Positions 16,129 to 25,354 of a stretch of DNA of 64,000 nucleotides are shown one piece after another (position 1 is the stretch's first letter; the number at the start of each line of letters is the position of its first letter). Made by a program: the position numbers and the translations under genes. The DNA comes from Macrococcoides caseolyticum (GTDB lineage Bacteria; Bacillota; Bacilli; Staphylococcales; Staphylococcaceae): contig NZ_JAHCPS010000007.1 of assembly GCF_021366795.1 (NCBI RefSeq), positions 59,680 to 123,679 on the forward strand, in the 5' to 3' direction. The notes below the pieces were generated by a model, which saw only the letters and a list, made by a program, of their open reading frames with translations, was not told the origin of the DNA and did no database searches.

Positions 16129-17134
16129 TTACCAACTTATCTTCACCAAATATGTGAATATGCTTTATATCAACGGTTAGATATATCTTTTCTTCAAAGT
16201 TTACTTTTCTGTCATTACAATATAATTTTATCATGTGCTGATTGCTGTCCAATACTGTCAACAGTGTATCTTTGCCATTCATTTCTATTCTTCTCACAAT
16301 TACTGGATAACCTGTATTCGAAATCATGAAATGTTCAGGACGTACACCTAGTATTTGATTTTCATTGATAATTAATTTTGAATTCAACTTCTGTAAATCG
16401 TCTTGTACCCCTTGAATTAAATTCATCGGAGGATTACCGATAAATGATGCCACAAATGTATTTTTAGGATGATGATATATATCTCCAGGTGTATCATATT
16501 GCATCATGCGCCCTTTATTCATCATTATGATGCGATCACTCATCATCAATGCTTCCTCTTGGTTATGTGTTACAAATAGCGTTGTGATATTTAATCGTTG
16601 TTGTAACGCCTTGATATCCTCACGCATCGCATTGCTCAGTTTGGTATCTAAATTAGAGAGTGGTTCGTCCAACAATAGTATTTCCGGTTCTCTTACAATC
16701 GCTCGTGCTATTGCTACACGTTGCTGTTGTCCTCCTGATAATGCTTTAGGCAAGCGATGGAGTAAATCATCTATCCTGGTAAGTCTAGCAACATTTTTTA
16801 CTTTCTCTTGTATCTTATTTTTTGGTATTTTCTTCATTTTAAGTGGAAAAGCAATATTATCAAATATCGTCATATGTGGATATAATGCATAGTCTTGAAA
16901 TACCATCCCCACATTGCGGGCGTTAGGTTTAGTGTATGTCATATCTTTTCCGTTAATAATAATCTGACCTTCTTGTGGTGTTAATAATCCAGCAATCATC
17001 ATTAAAGTCGTACTCTTCCCACACCCCGACGGTCCAAGAATACTCACAAATTCACCATTATTAATTGTGAGACTTAAATTTTCGACTGCAGTTGTTTCTT
17101 TAAATTGCATCGTCACATTTTTAAATTCAATCAT
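16121..17134 (-). CDS. Orphan CUT1-type sugar ABC transporter ATP-binding protein (MsmK/UgpC-like)
   Basis: This 337-residue cytoplasmic ATPase has Walker A GPSGCGKST (34-42), Q-loop VFQDYALYPHMT, signature ALSGGQQQR (about 132-140), Walker B ILLLDEPLSNLD and switch VTHNQEE. A C-terminal regulatory TOBE-like domain (about 235-337, ILGVRPEHF) is typical of MalK/UgpC/MsmK. No permease or solute-binding protein is encoded next to it. Such lone ATPases commonly serve several sugar importers encoded elsewhere, which is the likely role. No RBS-proximal oddities were seen. It converges with the DUF3147 pair. Confidence 0.88.
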   Translation of the reverse strand: MIEFKNVTMQFKETTAVENLSLTINNGEFVSILGPSGCGKSTTLMMIAGLLTPQEGQIIINGKDMTYTKPNARNVGMVFQDYALYPHMTIFDNIAFPLKMKKIPKNKIQEKVKNVARLTRIDDLLHRLPKALSGGQQQRVAIARAIVREPEILLLDEPLSNLDTKLSNAMREDIKALQQRLNITTLFVTHNQEEALMMSDRIIMMNKGRMMQYDTPGDIYHHPKNTFVASFIGNPPMNLIQGVQDDLQKLNSKLIINENQILGVRPEHFMISNTGYPVIVRRIEMNGKDTLLTVLDSNQHMIKLYCNDRKVNFEEKIYLTVDIKHIHIFGEDKLVIK

Positions 17135-17240
17135 CGTGCATTCCCCACTTCGTATTCAAGTTACTTCAAGCATATCAATTTAAATGAATGCAGTTAATTT
17201 TCTTTCATTTATTCTCAATTCATCCCTTCAACAAACAAAA

Positions 17241-17272
17241 AGTATCACACACTAATCATAGTGTGTGACACT
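17241..17272 (-). terminator. Terminator of the csoR-copA-copZ operon
   Basis: Thirteen-bp arms with one mismatch (17241-17253 and 17260-17272) follow copZ. On the minus strand they run into TTTTTG. Confidence 0.85.
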
Positions 17273-17285
17273 TCTCATTATATGG

Positions 17286-17489
17286 TTAAACAACATCGTA
17301 ACCTTGATCTTCAATGGCTGCTTTCATTGCATCTACAGTTACTGTTTCTTCATGTTCAACTGTAACGTTCGCCGCTTCTAAATCTACTGCTGCTGATTGA
17401 ACACCTTCAAGTTCACTCACAGCACCTTCTACTGCTTGCTTACAATGATTACATGTCATACCTTCAACTTTAAGAATTGTTTCCATCAT
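17286..17489 (-). CDS. copZ: Copper chaperone CopZ
   Basis: This 67-residue heavy-metal-associated domain protein has the copper-binding MTCNHC motif (Cys14 and Cys17) and a ferredoxin-like beta-alpha-beta fold ending in GYDVV. It carries Cu(I) in the cytoplasm and hands it to CopA or CsoR. The start follows GAGGAGTGTTGA, with a second in-frame ATG directly after. It lies 23 bp downstream of copA, in the order csoR-copA-copZ typical of Bacillales. Expression should follow the CsoR-controlled promoter. Confidence 0.96.
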   Translation of the reverse strand: MMETILKVEGMTCNHCKQAVEGAVSELEGVQSAAVDLEAANVTVEHEETVTVDAMKAAIEDQGYDVV

Positions 17490-17512
17490 TCAACACTCCT
17501 CTATATTATAAT

Positions 17513-19891
17513 TTATTTTATTTTAACAGTTTTCAGTCTTAAGGCGTTACTCACAACACTTACAGATGATAGTGCCATTGCAGCACCTGCAATCCACGGT
17601 GCGAGTAGTCCCAAGGCTGCAACTGGTATTCCGAGTATATTATAACCAAAAGCAAAGCCTAAATTTTGTTTTATATTACGTATTGTTGCGTGACTGATCT
17701 TGATTGCTTCAGGTATCAACATTAATTCTCCACCAAGGATCGTCACATCCGCTGCTTCAATCGCAACCTCTGTTCCTGTGCCAATGGCGATTCCGATATC
17801 AGCAAGTGCTAGTGCTGGCGCATCATTTATACCATCACCAACCATCGCCACTTTTCTACCTCGAGCTTGAAGTGTTTTGATGGTATCGGCTTTATCTTCT
17901 GGTAATACTTCTGCTATAACTTCTGTAATACCCACTGATTTCGCAATTGCATTTGCTGTCACTTGATTATCGCCTGTCAACATAACCACATTGATATTCA
18001 TAGCTTGTAGTTCCTGAATCGCTTGTTTAGCCGTAGGTTTTACCGTATCTTGCACTGCAACAATACCGCGTAATTTATTATCAATTGCAATCAGCATTGC
18101 TGTTTTACCTTCTATTTCAAATGCTTCCATTTGTGCTATTGCATCTTGTATATCCACTGTATTATCTGTCATTAACTTGCGATTACCAATAATCACTTGT
18201 TGATCTTTGATAACTGTTTCAATACCATGCCCTGGTATTGCATTAAATTGCGTTGTTTCTAATAATTCTATATTTTTTTCTTTTGCATATTTTACGATTG
18301 CGGTTGCTAATGGATGTTCAGAAGCTTGTTCACTACTTGCAAGATATTGTAGTGTTAATTCATCGCCTGTAAAATCAGTTACTTCAGGTTCACCTTTTGT
18401 AATCGTACCTGTTTTATCCAATACAATCGTATCAATTTCATGTGTTCTTTCTAAGTGTTCTCCGCCTTTAAAGAGAATTCCTGCTTCAGCTGCACGTCCG
18501 GTACCAACCATAATAGAGGTTGGTGTCGCAAGTCCTAATGCACACGGACAAGCGATGACCAGTACCGCAATCGCGGCAATGAGTGCGGGTTCAAACTGAC
18601 CTAGTGTTACAAAAATCATCCATATCGCAAATGTAATAATCGCAATACCAATCACTACTGGTACGAAATAACCTGCAATCACATCTGCCAAACGCTGTAT
18701 TGGTGCTTTTGATCCTTGCGCTTGTTCTACAATTTTAACTATGGATTGTAGCGTTGTGTCACGCCCCACTTTTGTAGCGCTGATTTGAATGCTACCATTC
18801 TTATTTATTGTTGCACCGATTACTTTGTCCTCGACTGACTTTTCAACTGGAATAGATTCTCCTGTTAACATCGACTCATCAATTGAAGTATGTCCTTTAA
18901 CAATCACACCATCTACTGGCACTTTCTCGCCCGGTTTAATGACGAGCATATCACCAACAACTACATCTTCTACAGGTAGCATTATTTCAATATTATCTCT
19001 TATGACTCTTGCTTCTTTTGCTTGCAGATTTAATAGTGATGATAATGCATTTGTCGTTTGAGATTTCGCACGTGCCTCTAAATACTTACCAAATAAAATC
19101 AATGTAATTAGAACTGCACTTGTTTCAAAATAAAGGTGTGGCATATAATCAGGGTTATTAATTGTCTTTATTCCTTCATACACACTATAGAAGAATGCTG
19201 CACTCGTACCCAATGCAACAAGTACGTCCATATTTGCACCACCACTGCGTAAATTCTTATATGCACCTACGTAAAACTGCCAGCCAATGATAAATTGGAC
19301 AGGGAACGCAAATACGAATTGGAACCAAGGATTCATAAAGATATGTGGCAAATGAATGCCGAATAAATGCGTCAGCATTGTCAGTAATAATGGCACAGAT
19401 AATAATGCTGAAATCATTAGTTTATATTTCTTTTTCTTAAGTGCATTAGATTTCGTTGAACCTTTATCGTCTTTCTCGTGTTTCACAGTTGCATCATAAC
19501 CTAATTTACGAATACGTGCGATAATATCCTGTACGTCCATATTTCCCGGATAATAATCAATCGATGCTTCTTCTGTTGTGAGATTTACAATAGCATTCTT
19601 AATTTCCGGCTGTTTATTCAGTACTTTTTCAATTCTTGATGAACATGCCGCACAAGTCATACCCATAACATCCAGTTCAATATGTTCAGTCTTAACTTTA
19701 TAGCCTAACTTATCAATTTTTTGCGAGATATATTCAATACTTACTTTCTTACTATCATATTGAACACTAGCTTTTTCCGTCGTTAAATTGACTTTAGCAT
19801 TTACACCCTCCATTTTATTAAGCACTTTCTCAATTCGCGTAGAACAAGCGGCACATGTCATACCCTCTATGGGTAACGTAATTTCTTTCAT
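17513..19891 (-). CDS. copA: Copper-exporting P1B-type ATPase CopA
   Basis: The protein is 792 residues. Two N-terminal metal-binding domains carry GMTCAAC (Cys13/16 and Cys80/83). Eight membrane segments follow, with the transport motif CPC at 448-450. The actuator TGES is near 344, the phosphorylation motif DKTGT at 492-496, SEHPLA and the GDGIND hinge further on. This defines a P1B-1 Cu(I) exporter of standard length. It is placed between csoR (8 bp upstream) and copZ. It removes Cu(I) from the cytoplasm, probably receiving it from CopZ. Repression by CsoR is predicted from the operators upstream of csoR. Confidence 0.97.
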   Translation of the reverse strand: MKEITLPIEGMTCAACSTRIEKVLNKMEGVNAKVNLTTEKASVQYDSKKVSIEYISQKIDKLGYKVKTEHIELDVMGMTCAACSSRIEKVLNKQPEIKNAIVNLTTEEASIDYYPGNMDVQDIIARIRKLGYDATVKHEKDDKGSTKSNALKKKKYKLMISALLSVPLLLTMLTHLFGIHLPHIFMNPWFQFVFAFPVQFIIGWQFYVGAYKNLRSGGANMDVLVALGTSAAFFYSVYEGIKTINNPDYMPHLYFETSAVLITLILFGKYLEARAKSQTTNALSSLLNLQAKEARVIRDNIEIMLPVEDVVVGDMLVIKPGEKVPVDGVIVKGHTSIDESMLTGESIPVEKSVEDKVIGATINKNGSIQISATKVGRDTTLQSIVKIVEQAQGSKAPIQRLADVIAGYFVPVVIGIAIITFAIWMIFVTLGQFEPALIAAIAVLVIACPCALGLATPTSIMVGTGRAAEAGILFKGGEHLERTHEIDTIVLDKTGTITKGEPEVTDFTGDELTLQYLASSEQASEHPLATAIVKYAKEKNIELLETTQFNAIPGHGIETVIKDQQVIIGNRKLMTDNTVDIQDAIAQMEAFEIEGKTAMLIAIDNKLRGIVAVQDTVKPTAKQAIQELQAMNINVVMLTGDNQVTANAIAKSVGITEVIAEVLPEDKADTIKTLQARGRKVAMVGDGINDAPALALADIGIAIGTGTEVAIEAADVTILGGELMLIPEAIKISHATIRNIKQNLGFAFGYNILGIPVAALGLLAPWIAGAAMALSSVSVVSNALRLKTVKIK

Positions 19892-19899
19892 TTTGTCAC

Positions 19900-20193
19900 C
19901 TACTTTCCAAATTGACGAAGGACCTTCATTAACTCTTCAATAGAAGCTTCACCTTCACCCTTTTTAATTGCATCGCTGACACAATGATTCATATGTCGTT
20001 CAGTAACTGAAAAACCAACTTGTTTCAATGCAGATTCAATGGCGCTGATTTGAATTAATATATCCACACAATAGCGATCTTCTTCTATCATTTTTTGAAT
20101 ACCACGAACCTGACCTTCGATGCGCTTTAACCGTTTAAGCATTTTATCTTTTTCTTCACTTGATCGTGGTGTTACCGGATGTTGATGTCCCAT
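19900..20193 (-). CDS. csoR: Copper-sensing transcriptional repressor CsoR
   Basis: This is a 97-residue, all-helical repressor of the DUF156 family. The start at 20193 follows AAGGAGAGGTG. The longer frame has no site. The Cu(I) ligands of the family are visible: Cys in [10 protein letters not shown], His in ERHMNHC and Cys in HCVSDAI (the C-H-C set). The conserved helix-1 [19 protein letters not shown] is intact. Copper binding releases it from DNA, switching on csoR-copA-copZ. Two matching palindromes are found just upstream. Confidence 0.96.
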   Translation of the reverse strand: MGHQHPVTPRSSEEKDKMLKRLKRIEGQVRGIQKMIEEDRYCVDILIQISAIESALKQVGFSVTERHMNHCVSDAIKKGEGEASIEELMKVLRQFGK

Positions 20194-20209
20194 ATTTTCA
20201 CCTCTCCTT

Positions 20210-20268
20210 ATACCCCTAATAGGTATATCGTTTGATTCCATTTTATACCCTTATAGGGTATGTGTCAA
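20210..20268 (-). promoter_or_regulatory. csoR-copAZ promoter with two CsoR-type operators
   Basis: On the minus strand a TTGACA -35 (20263-20268) and TAAAAT -10 (20240-20245) are 17 bp apart. The spacer holds the palindrome ATACCCT-TAT-AGGGTAT (20245-20261). A second, weaker copy with ATACCCC and AGGTAT arms lies at 20210-20226, just upstream of the csoR ribosome site. G/C tracts in an A/T frame are typical of CsoR operators. Confidence 0.88.
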
Positions 20269-20354
20269 TGAATAGTTAACCCTTTTTATCATCACGTTCT
20301 ATGTTTAAATAATAAAATAATGGCAATAATTTATATATAATAAAGGAGGCGCTA

Positions 20355-20645
20355 ATGATGTATGAAAATAATGAAAATCAATTGAACGATAGTGTGTTAA
20401 GCCATGGCCTGGACCATACTACTGAGCGTTATGGAAGTGCTGATGAATTAGACCCGGCAACATTATCAGATGATAAAGGAAATATCCCTGGAACAACAGG
20501 CACAATAATTCCTACGGAAAATCCCGACATTGGTGAGCGAGATAATGAGCTTGATCAGGGATTACAATACACCGAACAAAGATTTAACACACCTGAAGAA
20601 AGTGATCCTCATTACCAGGCGAAACAATCTGATGATATAAAATAG
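20355..20645 (+). CDS. Small acidic protein with internal duplication, unknown function
   Basis: This 96-residue hydrophilic, acidic protein has no membrane segment. It contains a clear internal repeat: LSHGLDHTTERYGSADELDP near residues 15-34 and LDQGLQYTEQRFNTPEESDP near 66-85, joined by a Gly/Thr/Pro-rich linker. The start follows AAAGGAGGCGCTA, with a second ATG directly after. No enzymatic motif is visible. The composition suggests a largely disordered stress-related or binding protein. It has its own terminator. I cannot assign a family. Confidence 0.75.
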   Translation: MMYENNENQLNDSVLSHGLDHTTERYGSADELDPATLSDDKGNIPGTTGTIIPTENPDIGERDNELDQGLQYTEQRFNTPEESDPHYQAKQSDDIK

Positions 20646-20662
20646 TACTTCATATCACTATA

Positions 20663-20704
20663 AAAAGGCTGAACATCCTGTCATCAAACAGTGTTCAGCC
20701 TTTT
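20663..20704. terminator. Bidirectional terminator between the acidic protein and the M30 protease
   Basis: Thirteen-bp arms (20663-20675 and 20692-20704, AAAAGGCTGAACA/TGTTCAGCCTTTT) enclose a 16-nt loop between converging genes. Confidence 0.88.
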
Positions 20705-20732
20705 ACATTGCAATTGGTTACTTAAGATATCA

Positions 20733-22592
20733 TTATTTATCTGATACCTTTGTGTACGTGATATCCTCTCCTTTATTTGTCGGTTCTTTAAATTGACTTA
20801 AATCATTCACTTTAACAGCTACCGAACCTTGTGGTCTTAAACTCGCTGGTACTCGATCAGCAATCGGTGTTCTTAGATTTTGGAATGCATCCTCATCCCC
20901 TAAACTATATTTTCCTGATTTCTCATGTTTGAGTAAAGCTACTCGGAAATCCGTCATAAACTGACCAACAGATTTTGTTGGATCCACGTATTTATGAATC
21001 GCATGTTGTAATGCATCATACGGCGTTCCTTGATAATTAAGAATTTCTTTATAAATTTCATCATGATTACTTGCCTGTTCATTCAAATACTGACCAAATA
21101 AATAAGATAATGAATAGTTAGAAAGTGTATCTCCATTTCTAGACCAAATCGTTAAAGAATGGCCATTTTGAATATAACTTGAATTGTTATAATAATCAAT
21201 TCGATCTTCAATAGGACCAGAATAAATATGCTCAGCTGCCATTGAGAATGCCTCATTTAAATATGTTTCCATCATACGATTCTGTTTTAAATATTGAGAA
21301 TTAAAGTTCACCATATGTTGGAATTCGTGTGCTAAAGTTGAATAAATACGTTCTACTTCTCTTGGCGTATTTGTACCTAAGTTCGGGTCATATCCCATAG
21401 AAGGATAAGTATCCATGTAGAAGATTTCACCTTTATTTGATCCTGGTTCATTCAATAAATCAGTACCATCAAAGTAACCACCGATATAGCCATAAGATGA
21501 GACACCAAAGCCATCTTTAATATCAAATAACAAAATGTTTACTTTTCCATTTCCATCTAAATCTGATTCTTCACCAAAGTTCTGATGAATTAATGGTGCA
21601 ATGTTCTCATCAAATTCTTTACCGACTTTCGCAGCATCAGCTCTTGATACTTTCGGATCAGCAACCCATACATAGGCCTTAGTTCCTTTATATTCTAATG
21701 ATGCGGTTGTTTTTTCCTGTACCTCACGACCGCCACTCATGTTAATCGTCGTAAATGATTTCTTATCACCTAAATTGTAATTGGCAATATAACGAAGTGG
21801 ACTTTGGCTTTTAGAAATTTTTGATGCATCGGATAATGCATCTGTTATTTCAAATGGACGGTCAATCATAAATGGTTTCTTTGGGGCAATCAATTTCATA
21901 TCACGTTGAACAATAGATTCTAGTCGATTAAACCCAGTCGGTTGCGCATCAGCATAGCTATCTGATACGCGTTCATTATTCACAATTACAGTACCAGAAC
22001 CTGTTTGCGGTTCTTCAGAAGTTGGTTCTTCCGTTGTTGGCTCTTCTGTTGTTGGCTCTTCAGAAGTTGGCTCTTCAGAAGTTGGTTCTTCCGGTAAATC
22101 AGTAATCGAAGGCGCAGCAATTTTAACGAACTGCGTATTTCTCGTAAAATGATCTTCTTGGTTTGAAGCACTAAAATCAATATAAATATAGCCATCATTA
22201 TCTTTTAATTCGCTTGCATCGATTTCATAAACCAATGAAGTTGAGTTTTGGTATTTTATATTATCAGTAAATTTATTTACTTCTTTTAGTTCACCATGAT
22301 TAACCCAAAGCTTTGCATTGAAAAACCCTTCTTTAATGATTGAGCGCGAACTATAATCAAAGGTTATGACCACTTTATCTCCTGTTACTTTTGCACCCTT
22401 ATATGTCACATTATGACGTTCATAAAGACCGTCGCGCACTACAATACTTCTACCTTCGGTTAACGTTTGATAATCCGAAACAGCACTTCTCTCCACCGTT
22501 ATTGCTTCAGCAAAGTTTGATGAAATTAATGTAGATGTCAAAATAGATGACACTAATAAAGCACTACCAATAGTCTTTGAAAGTTTCTTCAT
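20733..22592 (-). CDS. Secreted M30-family (hyicolysin-type) zinc metalloprotease
   Basis: The 619-residue precursor has a signal peptide cleaved near Ala30 (FAEA/IT). It contains an N-terminal beta-rich domain (about 45-160), a spacer of five EEPT/S repeats (168-195), and an M30 peptidase domain with the zinc motif HEFQH (His422, Glu423, His426) and the downstream NEAFSMAAEH (Glu447) as probable third ligand. M30 proteases of staphylococci are secreted neutral proteases. No sortase signal is seen, so the enzyme is probably released. The start follows AAGGGAGAAAACAA. The upstream 390-bp gap carries repeats suggesting strong regulation. Confidence 0.9.
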   Translation of the reverse strand: MKKLSKTIGSALLVSSILTSTLISSNFAEAITVERSAVSDYQTLTEGRSIVVRDGLYERHNVTYKGAKVTGDKVVITFDYSSRSIIKEGFFNAKLWVNHGELKEVNKFTDNIKYQNSTSLVYEIDASELKDNDGYIYIDFSASNQEDHFTRNTQFVKIAAPSITDLPEEPTSEEPTSEEPTTEEPTTEEPTSEEPQTGSGTVIVNNERVSDSYADAQPTGFNRLESIVQRDMKLIAPKKPFMIDRPFEITDALSDASKISKSQSPLRYIANYNLGDKKSFTTINMSGGREVQEKTTASLEYKGTKAYVWVADPKVSRADAAKVGKEFDENIAPLIHQNFGEESDLDGNGKVNILLFDIKDGFGVSSYGYIGGYFDGTDLLNEPGSNKGEIFYMDTYPSMGYDPNLGTNTPREVERIYSTLAHEFQHMVNFNSQYLKQNRMMETYLNEAFSMAAEHIYSGPIEDRIDYYNNSSYIQNGHSLTIWSRNGDTLSNYSLSYLFGQYLNEQASNHDEIYKEILNYQGTPYDALQHAIHKYVDPTKSVGQFMTDFRVALLKHEKSGKYSLGDEDAFQNLRTPIADRVPASLRPQGSVAVKVNDLSQFKEPTNKGEDITYTKVSDK

Positions 22593-22936
22593 TTGTTTTC
22601 TCCCTTGAAATTATTTTTTAATAATTTGCAAATTACAAACTCATTATATTAAAAGGATTTTAGAATTGTAAACACTTTTTTAACATTTTATTTATGCCAT
22701 CTTTTTCATCCTTTTATATTGAAGTCAACTTAATTTTATTTCATTAATATACCATTGCGACATCCCGTAAAGTTTTATAAAATTCTTTTAAAACCTTTAA
22801 ATACGAGCATTCAATAAGTATAAGCATCTGAAAGTATTTTGTGAATATTTTGTGAACATATTTAAAGGCCACTAACATTTTGTTAACTTTTTTGTCGGTT
22901 GATAAGTTAACAAAATATTGATTATATTTTTTATAA
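22593..22936 (-). promoter_or_regulatory. Long protease leader/promoter region with direct and inverted repeats
   Basis: No gene is seen in the 390-bp gap before the protease. It holds an exact tandem 11-bp repeat TATTTTGTGAA (22835-22845 and 22846-22856), one helical turn apart, as expected for OmpR-family regulators. It also holds an inverted repeat with perfect 11-bp arms ATTTTGTTAAC/GTTAACAAAAT (22877-22887 and 22906-22916). The rest is A/T-rich without further structure that I can support. A role in protease control is inferred. Confidence 0.5.
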
Positions 22937-22977
22937 AAAAATCAACGCAACGGAAAACATTCCATTGCGTTGATTTT
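22937..22977 (-). terminator. Terminator of the SulP-Usp gene block
   Basis: Seventeen-bp arms with one mismatch (22937-22953, 22961-22977) follow the universal stress protein stop codon and end in a T tract on the minus strand. Confidence 0.88.
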
Positions 22978-22981
22978 ATGT

Positions 22982-23383
22982 CTACTTTACGATGAGTACT
23001 GGAATTTTAACTTCTTTCACTACTTTATGACTAACACTCCCCATGACCATTTCCTGAATTGCATTTAAACCACGCGAACCCATCACAAGCATGTCATAGA
23101 CTGTTGAATTGCCAACTTTTATAATCGTCTCTTTTGGCACACCATGTTCTATACGTACATCAAAATTCACATGATGCCTTTCATATAAATGAATAATTTC
23201 TTGAATCAATGCTTTTCTTTGTTCAATGCTACTCGTATGACTATGTAACACTGCATCTTTCGAATCTTCATGTGAAATGACACTAAGCAATGTATATTGT
23301 TGTGCTTGTAACTTTAGTGCTTCTTCTGCTGCTCTTACACTGTTCTTTGAACCGTCAACTGCTACGATAACAGATTGATACAT
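22982..23383 (-). CDS. Universal stress protein, UspA family
   Basis: This 133-residue cytoplasmic protein has the UspA fold. It begins VIVAVDGSKNSVRAAEEAL, and near the C-terminus carries the nucleotide-binding pattern MGSRGLNAIQEMVMGSVSHKVV (G-x2-G-x9-G-S). An ATP-binding role is therefore likely. The gene starts three bases after the stop of the SulP permease and is surely cotranslated with it. SulP proteins normally carry a C-terminal STAS domain. Here the permease lacks one, and the Usp could be the separate regulatory partner, which is inference. Confidence 0.93.
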   Translation of the reverse strand: MYQSVIVAVDGSKNSVRAAEEALKLQAQQYTLLSVISHEDSKDAVLHSHTSSIEQRKALIQEIIHLYERHHVNFDVRIEHGVPKETIIKVGNSTVYDMLVMGSRGLNAIQEMVMGSVSHKVVKEVKIPVLIVK

Positions 23384-23385
23384 AT

Positions 23386-24558
23386 TTACACCCCTTTTGG
23401 TTGTTTAATATAGTCATTTCTATTAAATATAAAATTGATTATGCTACCCACTATTACGCCAATTGCTAAATTGTGTGTTGCAAGGACTAAACTAATTGTA
23501 ACAAGTACGACAATAACGTCAGTTACTTTGGCGTGACGCAAGAATTTAAAGCTTCCCCAGTCAAATGTACTAAAAGAGACAACCACCATGATACCCGCCA
23601 ATATAGCCATTGGAATTTGTACGACGTAATGACCTAATACAATGATTAAGAACATCAAAAAACTACCTGCTACAAGTGAGGACAATCGTGTTGTACCACC
23701 TGACTTTAAATTCATTACAGATTGTCCAATCATCGCACATCCACCAATACCACCAAATAATCCTGCCACAATATTAGCAATACCTTGTCCACGTGATTCA
23801 ATATTTTTATTACTTTCTGTTTCTAATGCATCATCTACAATCTTCGCTGTCAGTAAACTTTCAACTAATCCAACAACAGCCATCGATAAACTATATGGCA
23901 ATATAACCAATAAAGTTTCTAGATTAAAAGGTACATTTGGAATAAAGAAATATGGTAAAGTACCTTTAATTTCTCCGAGATCACCAACAGTTCTAACATC
24001 GGCATTTGTCATTATAGAGATAATCGTTAATAATAGCACTGCAATGAGTGGCGCTGGCATCTTCGTAAAGTATTTCGGTATGATATAAACGATTGCAATT
24101 GTAACAATCGAAAATACATAAGTAACACCTGTCAGCCCGAATATATGCTGTAATTGCGAACTAAATATTAAAATTGCTAGAGCGTCAACAAAGCCCATCA
24201 TAACTGTATTTGGAATGTATTTAAGCAATTTACCGACTTTAAGCATACCAAACATCACTTGAATGATACCCATTAAAATTGTTGCTGCAAGTAAATAATC
24301 GACCCCATGGGTTTTAACAAGAGGGAATACCAATAATGCAATTGCACCAGCTGCTGCTGATATCATCGCAGAACGTCCTCCAGTAAAAGCAATCGTCACC
24401 GCAATAATAAATGATGCATATAACCCGACCATAGGGTCTACTCCAGCAATAACACTAAATGCAATAACCTCAGGAATTAAAGCAAGAGATACAACAATAC
24501 CCGCTAATATATTTTGAAATGGTTTATCCAGCCATTCTCGTTGGATATATTGATTCAT
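23386..24558 (-). CDS. SulP-family anion permease lacking a STAS domain
   Basis: The start at 24558 follows GGGAGGTCTTT and gives 390 residues. The 15 upstream codons have no site. The protein is almost entirely membrane-embedded (10-12 segments) with the SulP hallmarks LAGIVVSLALIPEVIAFSVIAGVDPMVGLYASF at the start and SRGQGIANIVAGLFGGIGGCAMIGQS in the middle. The C-terminal cytoplasmic STAS domain of typical sulfate permeases is missing, since the chain ends in a short basic tail. Substrate is an anion such as sulfate or bicarbonate and cannot be fixed. A Usp gene follows directly. Confidence 0.88.
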   Translation of the reverse strand: MNQYIQREWLDKPFQNILAGIVVSLALIPEVIAFSVIAGVDPMVGLYASFIIAVTIAFTGGRSAMISAAAGAIALLVFPLVKTHGVDYLLAATILMGIIQVMFGMLKVGKLLKYIPNTVMMGFVDALAILIFSSQLQHIFGLTGVTYVFSIVTIAIVYIIPKYFTKMPAPLIAVLLLTIISIMTNADVRTVGDLGEIKGTLPYFFIPNVPFNLETLLVILPYSLSMAVVGLVESLLTAKIVDDALETESNKNIESRGQGIANIVAGLFGGIGGCAMIGQSVMNLKSGGTTRLSSLVAGSFLMFLIIVLGHYVVQIPMAILAGIMVVVSFSTFDWGSFKFLRHAKVTDVIVVLVTISLVLATHNLAIGVIVGSIINFIFNRNDYIKQPKGV

Positions 24559-24626
24559 AAAGACCTCCCAATTTATACTAACTAAAATATAACCATACAA
24601 CATCTATTGTAGGAGGACAATAAAAA

Positions 24627-24651
24627 ATGACTATATATTTAATATAGTCAT
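24627..24651 (-). terminator. AT-rich hairpin between the Fnr-like and SulP genes
   Basis: Ten-bp perfect arms ATGACTATAT/ATATAGTCAT (24627-24636, 24642-24651) overlap the Fnr-like stop codon. On the minus strand they are followed by T6, so this is a weak terminator or attenuator within the five-gene block. Confidence 0.65.
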
Positions 24652-25313
24652 CGGAAATTATATAATGTTTTTTCATCAATCACTTTAATCAGTTTATTAT
24701 CTCTTTCAATGATTTTTCTATTTTCTAATAACTTAAATTTCCTGGAGATTGTTTCAGGACTTGTGCCTAAAAATGCTGCAAGTTCCTTCATCTTCATCGG
24801 TATTTCAATGTAAGCTGATGCTGATGCTTTATGAAGATATGACAAGTATAATGCTAACCGTTCTTCAATCTTTTCCATCGTTAAAAATTGGGTTTGTTTT
24901 TCTAGTTCTTCCATCTTCATCGCATTAATCGTAAGTAATTTAAGTGTTATTTTCGGATACTGTAAAAGTAAATCACGAAAATCACTTTGTTTTACTACAC
25001 ACACTTCCGTATCAGAGATTGCTTCGCCATATAAATTTTCATTGTTCACACCCAAAACAAAACTTTCTCCTTCAAAATCTCCTACTTCTGCTATGCGCAA
25101 AAGTTGTTCTTTACCATTCGCGGATAATCGATAGACTTTCATCGCACCTTTTGCAATCAATGATAATTGTGGCTCTGTTTCGGGTGAAAAGATGATATTC
25201 CCTTTTTTAAAGTGCTGATGTGTGACTAACTTATTGATGATTTTCTGCTCTTCAAATGATAAGTGGTTAAATAATGGCACTCGATCAACACATAAATGAT
25301 GATGACACTTCAT
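24648..25313 (-). CDS. Fnr/Flp-like Crp-family transcriptional regulator
   Basis: This 221-residue regulator has a cyclic-nucleotide-binding-like beta-roll (about 15-125), a dimer helix and a C-terminal winged helix. The recognition helix SPETISRKF has the Glu-x-x-Ser-Arg triad of E. coli FNR, predicting TTGAT half-sites. An exact TTGAT-N4-ATCAA lies upstream of the first gene of this block. The N-terminus MKCHHHLC has Cys3, three His and Cys8, a possible metal or redox centre but not the four-Cys cluster of enterobacterial FNR. The neighbours (P1B ATPase and HMA protein upstream, SulP-Usp downstream) suggest metal- or redox-linked control. Confidence 0.9.
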   Translation of the reverse strand: MKCHHHLCVDRVPLFNHLSFEEQKIINKLVTHQHFKKGNIIFSPETEPQLSLIAKGAMKVYRLSANGKEQLLRIAEVGDFEGESFVLGVNNENLYGEAISDTEVCVVKQSDFRDLLLQYPKITLKLLTINAMKMEELEKQTQFLTMEKIEERLALYLSYLHKASASAYIEIPMKMKELAAFLGTSPETISRKFKLLENRKIIERDNKLIKVIDEKTLYNFR

Positions 25314-25354
25314 CTTTTCACCTCCTTTACTGTCATGTTTAAAATAACATATGT

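Noticed and set aside
16121..17134. Operon of the sugar ATPase with the DUF3147 pair as permease
   Set aside because: The genes converge and the DUF3147 proteins are too small and lack the permease EAA motif.
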